Shown here piece by piece: positions 1-12,019 of a stretch of 64,000 nt of DNA; position 1 is the stretch's first letter, and each line of letters opens with the position of its first letter. The stretch comes from Siphonodentalium dalli. Taxonomy: Eukaryota > Mollusca > Scaphopoda > Gadilida > Siphonodentaliidae. The DNA lies in contig CP136061.1 of NCBI GenBank assembly GCA_032622095.1, positions 83,612,324-83,676,323 of the forward strand, read 5' to 3'. A model generated the notes under the pieces. It had not been told where the DNA came from. It saw only the letters and a program-made list of their open reading frames with translations, and did no database searches. A program made the position numbers and the translations under genes.

Positions 1-43
1 GTGTCATGCAAAAGGTGATGTTTACATCAGGTGACAAATATTG

Positions 44-440
44 TTAACCCTTTACCCAACAAACCGGCCAAAACCGGCCAAATAAAGCTTCAACAGCCTA
101 AAATATATTCGGTCTGTCTCAATAGAACCATACAAATATGGATATCATTGGAACCGGCTCCTTGACCGCATTGTGATAGTTACAGTTAGCCCTGTGCCAA
201 TGCATTCTCTTATATATGCGAGTTGACCATAGGTCGCCTCGCATATATAAGAGAATGCATTGGCCTAAAAACAAATTTTTTAACACTTTTTACCATTTTT
301 TCTTACATTCTTTAACAATTTTATAATTTTTAATGTGTTAAGCCAATGCATTCTCTTATATATGCGAGGCGACCTATGGTCGACTCGCATATATAAGAGA
401 ATGCATTGGCACAAGGCCCTTCTGTTGGGTAAAGGGTTAA
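44..440. mobile_element. piggyBac-like MITE with two internal hairpins (type 1)
   Basis: Both ends carry a TTAA followed by a perfect 13-bp inverted repeat: left TTAACCCTTTACCCAAC, right GTTGGGTAAAGGGTTAA. The TTAA target duplication and CCC..GGG termini are the piggyBac hallmark. Two copies of a 67-bp palindrome lie inside (197-263 and 343-409) in opposite orientation, separated by an AT-rich spacer with the motif TTCTTACATTCTTTAAC. No transposase is encoded, so this is non-autonomous. A sister copy lies at 6989-7344. Confidence 0.85.
197..263. repeat. 67-bp palindromic hairpin module
   Basis: Left arm starts CCAATGCATTCTCTTATATA and the right arm is its reverse complement ending GCATTGG, with a 3-base loop. 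This copy has extra loop-proximal mismatch (GAGTTGACC against GGTCGCCTC). One of 11 full copies in the window: 197-263, 343-409, 7247-7313, 26256-26322, 30323-30389, 34387-34453, 38452-38518, 43653-43719, 55447-55513, 55740-55806 and 59303-59369. Confidence 0.9.
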
Positions 441-1688
441 TGACTTGAATCGTCACGAATAGTTTACTCATTATTTACTCGAGCAACGCTAGTAATAAAT
501 TACAACAAGTACACAATATACATGAGCATGTTTCATTGCATGTTATTAATAATATTGCTTGATTAATTTCAAAATTATATATTGAAAACTTGTATAGCAA
601 TAATTAACTGAACCTTGTAAAATAATTATACATATATTTATGTGTTTATTCCCCCATAATTTGAAGAGCATATAGCATGCATGTACTATTTTGACAAACG
701 AATAACACAAGCAGACGAGAACATATACAGATGAGTAGTTCACACGAAATATGTCTGCTTGTTGTGCTATATACTATCGTTGATTTCAAATTCAAAGATC
801 AATCCATATGTGGCGTGTAACATATAGTTATGGGGAAATGACGTACTTACTGCAAAAGTCATTATAAGTATTTATACCCAGTCAGATTGATTAGGCTGCA
901 TGGCAACCGGATAGTCTATGTATATTATGTACATACATGCATATTCCATGTTTCACTCTATTTATTTTTTGTATACTATCTCCATTTATATTTCTCAATA
1001 TCTATTTATGTATTTTGGATCAGAGAATAAAGCATATATACGGGGTTGAAACTGGTTATATCAAATTGACACCTTTGTCAATATTAAATATATACACTGT
1101 AGTTGTATCTTAATGATTATAACACAGGTGGGGCATCGTGTATGACGGTGATGTTTACATAACTATTTTTATTTCTTTACCGGTCCCTGCGTCCTGATGT
1201 AATCGCTCTATAAATATTGATTGATTGTATCTTATCTTATATTTGCCAGCCACCTGAATTGTTAAGAATGTGTGGCTACTGCGAGTGCGTAGTTGACATT
1301 CTTAAGCTGGTGATCCCAAACAGATAATAAATACATAAGTGTTTGTAATTGAAAGATAGACAGCAGGACGAAAAATGGGGATGGAAGCACAAGTTATATC
1401 AACTTAGAAAATATCTTCTCCCATAATATATTGGCCAAATTAACAACTCGAATTAGAACGGATGAATAAGATAAATAATTATATAATATAATCAAAGGGA
1501 TATGTCATGGATGAAGCAAACCGAATAATAATGATAGTAACATTTATGCTGGTTCGGAAGTAAACGCTGTGAATCACAACATGACAGTATTATGCGCAGG
1601 TGTAAAGGTTATTGAGCGATTTTATGTGTGTTCAGTTGCATAATATCATTGGTCCAATCTGTTTCTTCGTTGCCAAGACGTTAAATAC
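441..1688. other. AT-rich intergenic stretch, no gene seen
   Basis: No exon-like reading frame or splice-bounded ORF is visible. A short piece near 1170-1230 reads like a LINE 3' tail: CGCTCTATAAATATTGATTG followed by TTGA-like repeats. The rest looks unremarkable. Confidence 0.4.
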
Positions 1689-1830
1689 ATATTGTGGACT
1701 TGTTCGGTGCGTGAAATTGATCAGTTATTACTCATGTGTCAACATTGGGATTGTAGCATTCTACTAACATCGCCGAAATTTCAAACAAATCGACCATACC
1801 ACTCCATAGAAAACAACATCTGAACTTCGC
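1689..1830. repeat. dispersed repeat R140, copy a
   Basis: About 140 bp matching 3949-4083 (shared blocks include GTAGCATT, ACATC.CCGAAA and CCACTCCATAGAAAAC). This copy ends with a single ACCATACCACTCCATAGAA unit. In the other copy the same motif is amplified into a 19-bp minisatellite. Confidence 0.7.
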
Positions 1831-2870
1831 TCAATTGTATATAATTACATCTCAATTCGGGCCGCAATTTCGGCGACAAACTAACACAAATTATTTCGCC
1901 ATCGAGAGTCATTATATTTAATTAATGTATAAGAATGACTGCGTGTGTTGTCAATTTGGATTAATATTCATAAAAAATAACTACTTTGAGCACCCTACCG
2001 GGTGTTTCACATCACTTTAAGTTGGTATATGCAGATAAGGCTTCAACACAAAATATGTCAACAATGTGGTACCCGATGTCATTTATCAAGGCATGAAGAG
2101 ATACACAATCAAGAATAATATATTCAACAACTCGTGCATATTGACTCGAACAATGATTTCAGGTACCATTGTCCCGGAAAGATGCATTGACTATGATTCG
2201 TCCAGCCAATAGAAAGACAAATTTCTCTCATGGAATCCGCCAATATAGTTCTCATAATCCGATGGTCGCATCGATGGGTCGGTGGAGTTCAATGCGACCA
2301 GGGAGGTGTCATCTGACATACAGCAATAATTAACTGAACATTTATGTGTATAATTTTTCCCGGACACCGGAATCTTATGGGGAAGTTATGCACACGGCCT
2401 TCGTGATCTCAGGCAGAAAATCGCTTCGCAAATGAAACCTGGCGTCGCGGGGATCTAAAGAGAACATAAGGTGATATAGTCAATGCGATGCTAAATGTGC
2501 TGTCACATGCGGTCATAGTTGTGTATACTAACCATAAAAGCAAGGTATCAGGAGATTGCAACGATCGATAACGTTTTTACCGTAACGGTTGCCTATTTTC
2601 GAGTCAAATTATTGTAAATAAAACTGTTTATGTCAAATCACTAATCCTCTGGTCACAGTCCTTGTCTTTTAGTATGTTTCTATTTGTAAATATTTATTAT
2701 TACGATTATTTATTATCATTTTGACAAACTCCTGTGATATATCATACAAACAACACATAGGAGAGATATATTGTTAAGGTTGTTGCCTGATTGGTGAGTG
2801 AAAAAAGTCACCAATTACCTAATGCCCACATACCAGTTGTCAGAATATAAAATATTTCTAAAATGTTATC
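1831..2870. other. intergenic stretch, no gene seen
   Basis: No coding signal. 1990-2030 holds CCGGGTGTTTCACATCACTT, which resembles the tract before the Helitron-like end near 14.7 kb. 2340-2375 carries a degenerate copy of a short motif (CCGGACACCGGA) also seen at 5158-5186 and, inverted, at 11497-11527. Confidence 0.35.
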
Positions 2871-2884
2871 AACAATCATATGTA

Positions 2885-3225
2885 CCCCAGTAGGTGTATA
2901 TCCCTCACTGTCTACTAGTTTGTGTATATCCCTCCCTGTTTACCATTATGTGTATGTCCCCATGTACCATTATTCTGTGTATATCCCTCACTGTGGACTA
3001 GTTTGTGTATATCCCCATATACCCTATATAGTATGTGTATATCCCCATGTACAATATTATGTGTATATCCCCATGTACCCTATTCTGTGTATCACTCATG
3101 GTGTACTAGTTTATATATATCCCCATGTACCCTATTATGTGTATATCCTCCCTGTGTACTATTATGTGTATATCCCATGTACCCTATTATGCGTATATCG
3201 CTCAATGTAGCATAGTAAGCGTGTA
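2885..3225. repeat. minisatellite, ~26-33 bp unit
   Basis: About a dozen imperfect units built on TGTGTATATCCCCATGTACC with variable TATTATG or ACTAGTT linkers. Overlapping open frames rich in Val-Tyr-Ile-Pro arise from the repeat and are not genes. Confidence 0.85.
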
Positions 3226-3549
3226 TCCCTCCCTGTGATTTTCTATTCTAAGTAGAGTATGGTAAATACACAATCTCCTAAACAGAGGTCATAATTATTT
3301 ATAAAGACATCCCGCACTTCAACTCAGAGCTCCTCCATTATTGACCGACTCAGAAATATCGACTCGAGAGTTGACAACACACACTATCCCATTAAAAGCG
3401 ATTGGATACCTATCGGAGTTTCAGTTGCAGGAGGTGAAGACGCGATATACTATCCCATTCAAATGTGACGGGGCGCCTAACGGAGTTTCAGTCAGAATAG
3501 GTCATACTTTGATCGGACTGTCCAAGAATTTTAAGCAGCATTGTGCGCC

Positions 3550-3877
3550 ATGTCCGGACTACTAACAATTACTGTGTGTGCCTCAAACGTCATTGTTTTT
3601 CTTGTATTTTGTTCAAATGCACAAACTTCAGAATCGTATAAAGCAGAGTTGGAACCAGCATTCGATAATTTGATTTGCGAAGCGAACGTTTTGTCATCAT
3701 TCGTTTCAAGTTCGGACATTCAGTGTTTGGCATATTGTGCAAATGACCAGAACTGTCGTTCTTTTGTCTACGTCAGCAAAAATGACCAGTGCCAGCTCCA
3801 CTCAAGTGGCCTTTTCAGAGGCGCATGCACAACCAACAAAACCGGCGCAAGATATTACCTTATGCAGTACAGATCTG
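3550..3877 (+). CDS. first exon of a secreted PAN/apple-domain protein
   Basis: The ATG at 3550 opens 109 codons. Residues 1-25 have a hydrophobic core (VIVFLVF) ending at SNAQ, a plausible signal peptide. Residues 35-105 form a PAN/apple-like core: C43, then C59-x3-C63-x5-C69, FVYVS, C81 (CQL) and C93. The C-x3-C-x5-C spacing followed by an aromatic FVY strand and C-x-L is the usual PAN pattern. The exon ends at a good donor (CTG|GTGAGC at 3878) in phase 1. PAN domains bind proteins or glycans in extracellular proteins, so a secreted or adhesion role is inferred. Downstream exons are not certain; 4450 is one candidate. Whether this belongs with the ILEI gene at 25.5 kb cannot be decided by eye, and phases do not allow direct joining to 25582. 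Base composition here is less AT-rich than its surroundings. Confidence 0.7.
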
Positions 3878-3948
3878 GTGAGCAATTTTTCGAGTTTCTC
3901 AATTATCTGTCTCCAAATTATGTTTGACTTTGGTACACGTTATTTAAA

Positions 3949-4083
3949 GACATATTATGTACCTGTTCGGGTGCGTGAAACTGATATGTTAGTATTCATG
4001 TGCTATACCAACTGGGGGAATGTAGCATTATATTAACATCACCGAAAATCTCAACCAAATCGACCCTACCACTCCATAGAAAA
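3949..4083. repeat. dispersed repeat R140, copy b
   Basis: Matches 1689-1830 over most of its length. It lies about 70 bp downstream of the PAN exon donor, so it would be intronic. Its right end runs straight into the 19-bp minisatellite. Confidence 0.7.
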
Positions 4084-4305
4084 CATACCACTCCATACAA
4101 ACCATACCACTCCATACAAACCATACCACTCCATACAAACCATACCACTCCATACAAACCATACCACTCCATACAACCCATACCACTCCATACAAACCAT
4201 ACCACTCCATACAAACCGCACCCCTCCATACAAACCATACCACTCCATACAACCCATACCACTCCATACAAACCATACCACTCCATACAAACCATACCAC
4301 ACATA
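4066..4305. repeat. 19-bp minisatellite (~12 units)
   Basis: Tandem ACCATACCACTCCATACAA units with few variants (ACAACCC, CGCACCCCTCC). The period of 19 makes long open frames on both strands, which explains the repetitive tryptophan/tyrosine-rich reading frames; none is a gene. Confidence 0.95.
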
Positions 4306-4449
4306 CTATTGTGACTAATGGCGTGTTACGACCTGACCACGCCATGTTAAACAAAGTAACACTAGCTAACGAAGGAGTTAATCGAAGCTATATAGATTCA
4401 CTACACAACTAAACATGTGTATATTGATAACATTGTCTCTCGCTGACAG

Positions 4450-4661
4450 GTTTGTCCCAGGCCAGATACTGGAAATGGAATATCTCATTCCCCCAATTGC
4501 ATTCATGTTTATCAAATTGGACGTTGGTTGAAAGACCTTTCGCACCAATAATGATTTGTAGCAGAATAATCTATACAAATACACTAAATTGTATTTGTTT
4601 GTCTGTTTGTATGTTCGCTGTCTGTCTGGCTATGGTCGACCAAACGTGTGACATGGGATAG
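4450..4661 (+). CDS. possible second exon of the PAN gene
   Basis: A pyrimidine-rich acceptor (TTGTCTCTCGCTGACAG) precedes 4450. Joining it to the phase-1 donor at 3877 keeps the frame open for about 70 codons to TAG at 4659. The first ~35 residues (LSQARYWKWNISFPQLHSC) look protein-like. The end falls in TGTCTGTCTG-rich sequence that looks repeat-derived. A nested acceptor at 4460 also gives an open frame, ending at 4531. No domain recognised; it may be a cryptic site. Confidence 0.25.
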
Positions 4662-6700
4662 GTGCAGTTGGTATCAGATGTCAGATTAATTTAATTAAAC
4701 TAATCAATGATATACCTACACTGGTTGGAACATGGTGGTTGAAAATTGATTTGCATGGTTAAATTTACCCGAGAACTGTCATTGGATAGGTGCCGTTGAC
4801 ATCATGCTACCTATATAGGCACTAATGGACGGTTTATGAATAGTCAATGAAATGGATTGTTAAATGCAATCTTCCAAAAACAGAGTCTGTATTAGTACGG
4901 AGAAAAAGAATAACACAAACCCACCATCTTTAAAATATCTATCCAATGAAGTTAAATCGTATTGAAGCAACATGGGCTGACCATATTGAATATGGTGACG
5001 GCCGAACATCAATGGGACTCTTATACCAAGACAACATAATACATATACATAAGACAGAAGGTCATCAGAAGGACATTAATTGACAACATGTATATGGCCA
5101 GAATTAGAATGTGTTTCACCTGTATGGGACAACTGTACAACAAAGTAATCAGATATATTCACTGTGTATATCCGACACCGGACATTATGCAGGAATTTTG
5201 CCAATTTTGTCTTCTTGATAGTATATACCAATGTTAGAATTTAATCAATTTCATTGATAATGCGTACTAATTTTGACAGAGTCTCTCGCTGAATACGTTC
5301 GCTATACAATGGCCTTGGTGGAGTATCGACGAATAGTTGAACGGTTCAACCAACACACTCGGAGTACTGTTCAATGGTAGCGCGTTCCTGCACGGGAAAA
5401 TATAAATAATGTGAGCAAAAACGCTTCTTATTAAATACACCCTCTTCAATTTCCTTGAGTTAACAATATGTTCATGAAGAGCTTGTACCAACGAAGAAAT
5501 GGTGGTAATTTGTATGGCAATTGTCAGCGCATCCGCGCATAATCAAACATATACGTTAGATACTAGTGTACGGCAAATTACAAATCACAATATATTTACC
5601 GTCGTGCGAATTGGCGCTGTCGCCTTCAAGAATGAAATAACTTTATATCCCAGAAATCGACACATACTGTGTTTTTTTGTTTTTTCGATAAAAGTCAAAC
5701 AAACGAGATGAATACGATCGACTGATTATATTTAAGACGAACTAGACCGTGTTATCCGTTCCCCAGGTAGTTATTCGTTGCAATGGAATCTGCTGAAACG
5801 AAGTCAGGCCAGGATTTTTAAGGAGATCACTTGCTCCATATTGACTTGAAATTTATTTTATATCTATAATATACAAAAGGGGTTAGGGAAATTTGTTTGG
5901 CAACTAATTAAGCCCTTCCTGGATGTTCCAGCTCCCCGGAACTCCTATACAATTGAAATAATGAGGGTGGTAATTACTCCACTGCACGGGTTACATATTT
6001 GGCTCCTCCCAATTAAAATTTCAATGTAAGTATGATTTTTGCCTTCACATTATAGCTGCTGGTCAAAGAATATAGGCATCAATACAATATCTGTGTTCAT
6101 CATTGCTGAACTAATGAAAAATATTGTTGTTTTCCTTTTCCAATACATTTATTTGTGATCATAAACTTGATGAGCATGAAAGATATTCATCTATACATAA
6201 ATATTCATCTATATACATATATTATTCCCTAAATTGTTCTTATCATTCCTGCAGATATGGGATTATGAATCCCCTTGCTTGATTCAAGGAGGGTGGGTTT
6301 CAGCAATGCGACTCTCTTGCAGTTGTCAAACGGCCAGGCCTGCTGCATCCTGAACAAATGTCAGTTGTTTAAATTGGACATACATGTAGATTAATGGGTA
6401 GGATCTTGGCTTTGCATTGAGTTATCCTACAAGAACAAGTGACATAAGTTTGCCATTGCGATTCTTTTCACCATATGGATGGCAGCGACAATAAAACTTA
6501 ATATAATAGTCCAAAATTATCTCTATATGGAGCGCTGTGGTGTTGGGGGGGGGGGGTCATCAACATTATTTTTAAATATTCGCCGAAAACGTGCGCAGCT
6601 GCCAATAATTTCACCAGTAATGTCCTTACCACATCGTTCATGCACTTGGGTTATAATGGGCTTCCTATTTGCAATTCATTTGTAATCAGACAGCACCATG
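4662..6700. other. intergenic or intronic stretch, no gene seen
   Basis: No supported exon. It contains a short dispersed motif at 5158-5186 (CACTGTGTATATCCGACACC), found inverted at 11497-11527, and a 13-base poly-G run near 6544-6556. Confidence 0.35.
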
Positions 6701-6988
6701 CCCATAACGTGATGTCGGTTCAATGCGCCGTTTACATGTACTGTGCTTGTGTCAAACAGATACAGTCTTTATTGAGGAGACCATTCAAAACTCTCAGCAT
6801 TGAGCTATTCTCCAACATGATCGAAGCGAATATGGAAACGATAGTTGATATACTTTCTTATAATTCTTCCATAACAGCTATTCTGGATATTATGATTCCG
6901 ATGAAACAAGTCAAAGTGGGCAGACGTTACAACCCATTGTTCACTGATGATGTTTCCAACGCGAAAAAATGTCGGCGTAAACTTTCTG

Positions 6989-7344
6989 TTAACCCTTTAC
7001 CCAACACACCGGCCAAAACCGGCCAAATAAAGCTTCAACAGCCTAAAATATCTTCGGTCTGTCTCAATAGAACCATACAAATATGGATATCATTGGAACC
7101 GGCTCCTTGACCACATTGTGATGGTTATAGGTATGCCCTGTGCCAATGCATTCTCTTATATATTGGCCTAAACTAAATCTTTTTTAACACTTTTTACCAT
7201 TTTTTCTTACATTCTTTAACAATTTTATAATTGTTAATGTGTTAAGCCAATGCATTCTCTTATATATGCGAGGCGACCTATGGTCGACTCGCATATATAA
7301 GAGAATGCATTGGCACAGGGCCCTTCTGTTGGGTAAAGGGTTAA
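6989..7344. mobile_element. piggyBac-like MITE (type 1) inserted in the LINE
   Basis: Same ends as 44-440 (TTAACCCTTTACCCAAC and GTTGGGTAAAGGGTTAA). It lies inside LINE coding sequence, with recognisable LINE protein on both sides, so it inserted after the LINE did. One hairpin is full (7247-7313). The other (7142-7167) has collapsed to CCAATGCATTCTC..ATATTGG by loss of about 40 bp around its tip. Confidence 0.9.
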
Positions 7345-9519
7345 ATTTTCCAGTCATCCGACACCACAACATAAAGCTGAACTTATTGATTGTTCTAGAA
7401 GCGTGGTGAAAATGGTGCATGAGGCCAAGACATCGCCCCCTTTGAGACTTCATTAACTAATGCCAACCAAAAGCAGATATTCGAGGGTGTTAAGCTGCTG
7501 ACCAAAGTGGGGAGTGCCGAGTTACCAAAATGCGTCAATGGTGAACTTTTAGCCAATAGATTTGTCATCTATTTTTATGACAAAATTGATACTACCCGGA
7601 CGTCTTTTTCCGTGACCATACAGGTGCGACCTACATATCCAATTCCTATATTGCCTTCTAGCAATTTTTGTGATGTAACACATTCAGATACAGAGAAAGA
7701 GTTGAACGAAGGATAAATCATGTTCACTGGATCCTGCCCTGACTAAATTTATGAAAATAATCATGTCAGACCTTATATTGTATTTGTATTCGCCCGTGTT
7801 GTTGGAGGTTCGCTTACAAATGGAGTGGTGCCCGATGAAATGAAAACTGCGATTGTTACACCGATTCTAAAAAACTCTTCGCTAGACCCTGAAGTTCTGA
7901 AAAATTATAGGCCTGTATCGAACCTATCATTTATATCTAAAGTGCTGGAAAAAGCTGTGAGTCTACTCAAACACGTAAAGGATCATGAACTGTTTAAAAA
8001 ATACCAATCAGCATATCGACTCAATCACTCTCGCGAATCTGCGCTCATCAAAGTCAAGAACGACATTGACATTTGTCTGAACCGTAGTAAATGTGTGTTG
8101 CTTCTGATGTTGGACCTGAGTGCGGCTTTCGATACATGCGATCACACCGTCCAATCGGAACGTCTTAGCGAACTTATTGGAAGTCAAGGAACCGCTCTAT
8201 GTAGGTTCGAATCGTATCTGTCAAGTAGAAAGCACAAGTTTGTGATTCGGGAGTCTGTTTCCACCGAGTTTGTTCTTGGTGTGGGTGTGCACCTAGGGAT
8301 CAATCCTTGGACCTCTTTTTATTTTTGTGTATACTTTGCCTCTCAACTGAGTCGTCACTCTGTTCATTACCATCTATATGCAGATGACACACAAATTACA
8401 TCGAATTTTCTCGTAAGGATGCTGACGGATACTCTGAGGAAATTCAACGCATTGAAGCTTGTTATGTAGATGTCAAAAGCTGGATGCAGAGCAATAAATT
8501 AAAGTTAAATGACGATAAATCAGAATTTATTGTCTTGGGATCTCGATACTCTCTCCAAGCTCTGTCTCTATCCAACAATAACAACAAAGGTGAACAATTC
8601 AATATTCGACTTGGAGACACAACAATTTCACCGTGCTCTAGTATTCGTAACCTGAGAGCGCATTTTGACTCTCATGTGACAATGGAAACCATGGTCTCTA
8701 ACATGCTCAAAACATGCTACTTCCATATCAGGTGTCTGCGGCTTGTTCGCTGCCATCTAAGCAAAGAGGCCATGAAGCCGCACTATCTTATCTCTTGTGA
8801 TTTTGAGCGTTGACAGTCTGAATGTTTTGCTGACAAACATTACGCAAGATAATATTCAATGACTAGATGTCCTAATTAACAACTGCACAAGGCTGATCTG
8901 CAACAAACTAAAATATGACAGAATAACGCACACTCTGATCAAAGTGCACATTATGACTTTCAGTTCCCGTGTCTAATTTAAATGTGCAGTGACTGTCTAT
9001 AACTCTATCCGCCAAATAAATCAGAAATGTTTGTGGTCAATACTAGAGCGGCCGGAGCTCGGAGTCGCGCTAAATTCTGCTGCCAAAACATTAAAACTGC
9101 CAATAAGCCTCATCACAACTATGGACACCGATCATTCCAGGAGGTTGCTACATCTGTTTTGGAACAGGCTGTACTTCAACATTCGATGTTGTGACACTTT
9201 GTCAGCGTTCAAGCGAGAACTAAAAACACACATTTTCCGTCTGTGCTTCAAATTGCAACAGACAAATAAAAAACAGTAAATTATGCATCCACTTCTTAGC
9301 TTCAAATCAGATATTTAAGTGCAATGACTTTTATTTGAGTTTTAATTATTTTTTACCGCTGTGTATAGTTTTAACAACTCACATTTTTAAATATCCTACT
9401 CCGTATTTTAAATTCCTTGTTGTTGACCAATTGTTTTTTATTGTGAACTTTTATGTACCTTTTTATGTAAAGCGCATTGGAGCTAATTGATGTCTAATGC
9501 GTTTTTAAATGTATATATC

Positions 9520-9553
<34 letters not shown>

Positions 9554-9561
9554 TAATAATA
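9520..9561. repeat. (ATA)n microsatellite, LINE 3' tail
   Basis: Uninterrupted ATA repeats after a GTAAAGCGC-type 3' UTR. This is the expected simple-repeat tail of an L2/CR1-group element and marks the LINE's 3' boundary. Confidence 0.9.
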
Positions 9562-9864
9562 AGGTATAAATGGCACATATTGCGAACGAGGTATTCATTC
9601 TGTCCAAATGTCATCATTTGAGATCGCACCCGTAGTTGGGTCTATTCAGGTGGCCAACGAAACAACATGTGAGATATGCGGATTTAATACTAAATACAAG
9701 TATAACCTGAAGATACATAAATCAAGACGTTATGGAACTATATCACCAAGTGTGATATAGCAACCATACGAGACACAAGCTCAGAAAAACACAATGTGTG
9801 TGGAATTTGTACAGGATGGAATACTAATCGGCAGTGTCTAAGTGGAAGCAGTTTATATTGTTAT

Positions 9865-10425
9865 AGTCGAAAAAGGGAGATAGCTCCGTCAAATATCACC
9901 AGCTATGAACCACATTCAAGTTGACTTGAACAATATGATGGATATCCCTGATGCCAAGTTTAGTTTGGATTAGTTCATATTTACTTACTGAAACTATCCG
10001 GACAACACCAAAATGACAAATTATAGGTCTGATAAGGACTATAGCTCTAATAAAAATTATCTGCCCGGAACTATATTGGAAATCGACCTCAATAATGCAA
10101 TGTTTATAACTCATGTCCAGTTTCGTTCGGATCGGATATTATTCACCGGAGTTATTAACCGGCCAACATGAAAATAGCAATTTCTAAGTGAAAAAGGAGT
10201 CACAAATCAGAGAAAAATATCTACGGCCTAGAACCATAATTGAAATTGACCTCAATATTGTATTTGTCACTCCTCGTAAGAAGTGTATTTTCGATCGGAT
10301 AACATGAACTGGAGTTAACAGCCTGGCAAGAAATCGGACTGACACACGAACGGACGCGTGAACGAACTGACGCAGCTGATTACAATAGTTTTCCGAAAGT
10401 ATCAGGGGGGGGCAATAAATAAACT
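9865..10425. repeat. degenerate ~160-bp tandem repeat with GGACGG-type end
   Basis: Three related units share CCTCAAT/ACTTGAA blocks and a TCGGAT tract (anchors near 9903, 10073 and 10230). The stretch opens with AAAAGGGAGATAGCTCCGTC and ends with CACACGAACGGACGCGTGAA. I recall this overall style from repeats scattered in molluscan genomes; that link is memory, not proven here. Confidence 0.5.
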
Positions 10426-11990
10426 TGAAAGTGAAGTTTTATCACAAATAAATATGTTTTGCATTTTCACTTACGCTCCTTATGCAGGCAACTTGTAATT
10501 TTAAAACGAACATCTGCTTGCCCCATTTATCGAGCTACATGGATAATGCAGATGTTACTATGGTGACATTTATAATAACACCAAGACATAATTCACATAG
10601 TTCGCAGCATATTTTATTTTATATTTAAGATAAAACCATTGTTGGCGTGCTGTTACTAACCAGTACTAGTGCGGATGTGTGAAGTCAGATTTGGTGTAAA
10701 CTAAGATTGACTTCGAACATTAGTAAATTGGAGGTCTATAACCATTGATTATCATTTCAATGTTTGGCGTTTAGGGCAAATATGTATCATAACATTGTCA
10801 AATATGATAGTTTGTGTTAAATTGCATTGAGGACATTCAAATGTGTCATGCCAACTAGAGTTCTGATAGATAGCCCCCTCTGATGTGATTTTAAAGCTAA
10901 AACATCATTGAATTGGCATACACGCGGTGTTCCAATGAGCTGGAAAGTAACAAAATGACACAATCGTCACCGTTATTATGTCTAAATATACGACTCCCAT
11001 TTTGCCCCAATTATTTGCCTACAATTGGCAGATATTGTTTTGGGCTTGCAGTATGCCGTACAGTAACAAAACTTGCGAAATGCAATTTGCACGACAGTGC
11101 TCCTGCAATTAGCCGTACACCAAATAATTATGTCTTTCGCCAATAATTTTAAATAACAGCCACAAAAAACTCATGTTTGGTGCTATGTAAGTCAGTGTGG
11201 ACCTTTATTGCGTCACGCGCATTGCAATATGTAAACGCACAGACGTTTTAGATATAAGAAAATCGCTGTTTATCAGACCAAGTTACAGACGATCCGTATA
11301 ATTTAATGTAATAATCGTGATTTCTGAGGACATACTTCATATCCAGAATGTATAGATAGTATATCTTAGAAGTATATTATACTTTGCTATTATTCAGAGG
11401 GATGTTATCTTCCTGATGTGTCATGGTTTTTAACAATCACGAATATTCGGTAAAAAAATATCGACATATTGTGTAAACAAATGAAATTTTCCTGTATAAT
11501 TTCCGGTGTCGGATATACACAGTGATATTAGATACAATGCGAAGCTGTGCTAAAACAACGCTATTTTAGACAGGGCCACACTATCCAAAAGTAGAGAAAA
11601 CTCGGCATTAATAGTTTCTTAAATGACTAAGAAAGCCACCCCATTTTGTCTATACTTACATGTTCCTCCGCAAAAAGGAAACTGGTGTACACACGACATG
11701 TAATTGTTAACTATGGAATGTATTATTGAGAAATCAAATATGATTAAACTAATAATAATTTTAATTAATTAATTAAATATATACCCAAAATGGTTGGACC
11801 GTGGTCGCTTGAAATTGGTATTCAATGGAATATTGGACCCGGGGAGTACAAACGGATAGTTGTTGTTGATCCTAATGGGGAACTTAAGTATTATATTATC
11901 GCATATGATCAATAAAGATCGTTCCTTGTCAGCTACGACGAAATGTGGGGGAAATTTACCAGGGAAATATCATGGAGTTTGCGCGTTTGA
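10426..11990. other. intergenic stretch, no gene seen
   Basis: AT-rich without exon signals. 11497-11527 is an inverted copy of the motif at 5158-5186. 11750-11780 is a TTAATTAATTAAT run. Confidence 0.35.
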
Positions 11991-12019
11991 TATCATATGA
12001 CTTGCTAGAAAACTAATCT

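Larger units (their letters stand above)
6720..9570 (+). pseudogene. L2/CR1-group non-LTR retrotransposon, 5'-truncated and broken
   Basis: Pieces of one ORF2-like protein lie in order. 6815-6988: endonuclease-to-RT linker (ILDIMIPMKQV, then a basic NAKKCRRKLS). 7370-7715: pre-RT region with LLANRFVIYFYDKID. 7825-8467: reverse transcriptase with NYRPVSNLSFISKVLEK, the LDLSAAFD motif and the YADDTQ catalytic box. 8484-8813: thumb and downstream. 8989-9279: terminal domain ending SAFKRELKTHIFR. The 3' UTR has a GTAAAGCGC motif and an (ATA)n tail at 9520-9561. Stops and frameshifts separate the pieces, and a piggyBac-like MITE sits at 6989-7344. The family is known to encode endonuclease plus RT for target-primed insertion; this copy cannot act. 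The clade call rests on the FYDKI and C-terminal motifs. Confidence 0.85.

Noticed and set aside
2863-3215. Two overlapping Val-Tyr-Ile-Pro-rich open frames
   Set aside because: Produced by the ~26-33 bp minisatellite, in two frames at once.
3996-4354. Long tryptophan/tyrosine-rich open frames on both strands
   Set aside because: They are read-through of a 19-bp minisatellite; both strands being open follows from the period and composition.
7825-8467. An active reverse transcriptase gene
   Set aside because: AFD and YADD motifs survive, but the ORF is split by stops, frameshifts and a MITE and lacks a full endonuclease.
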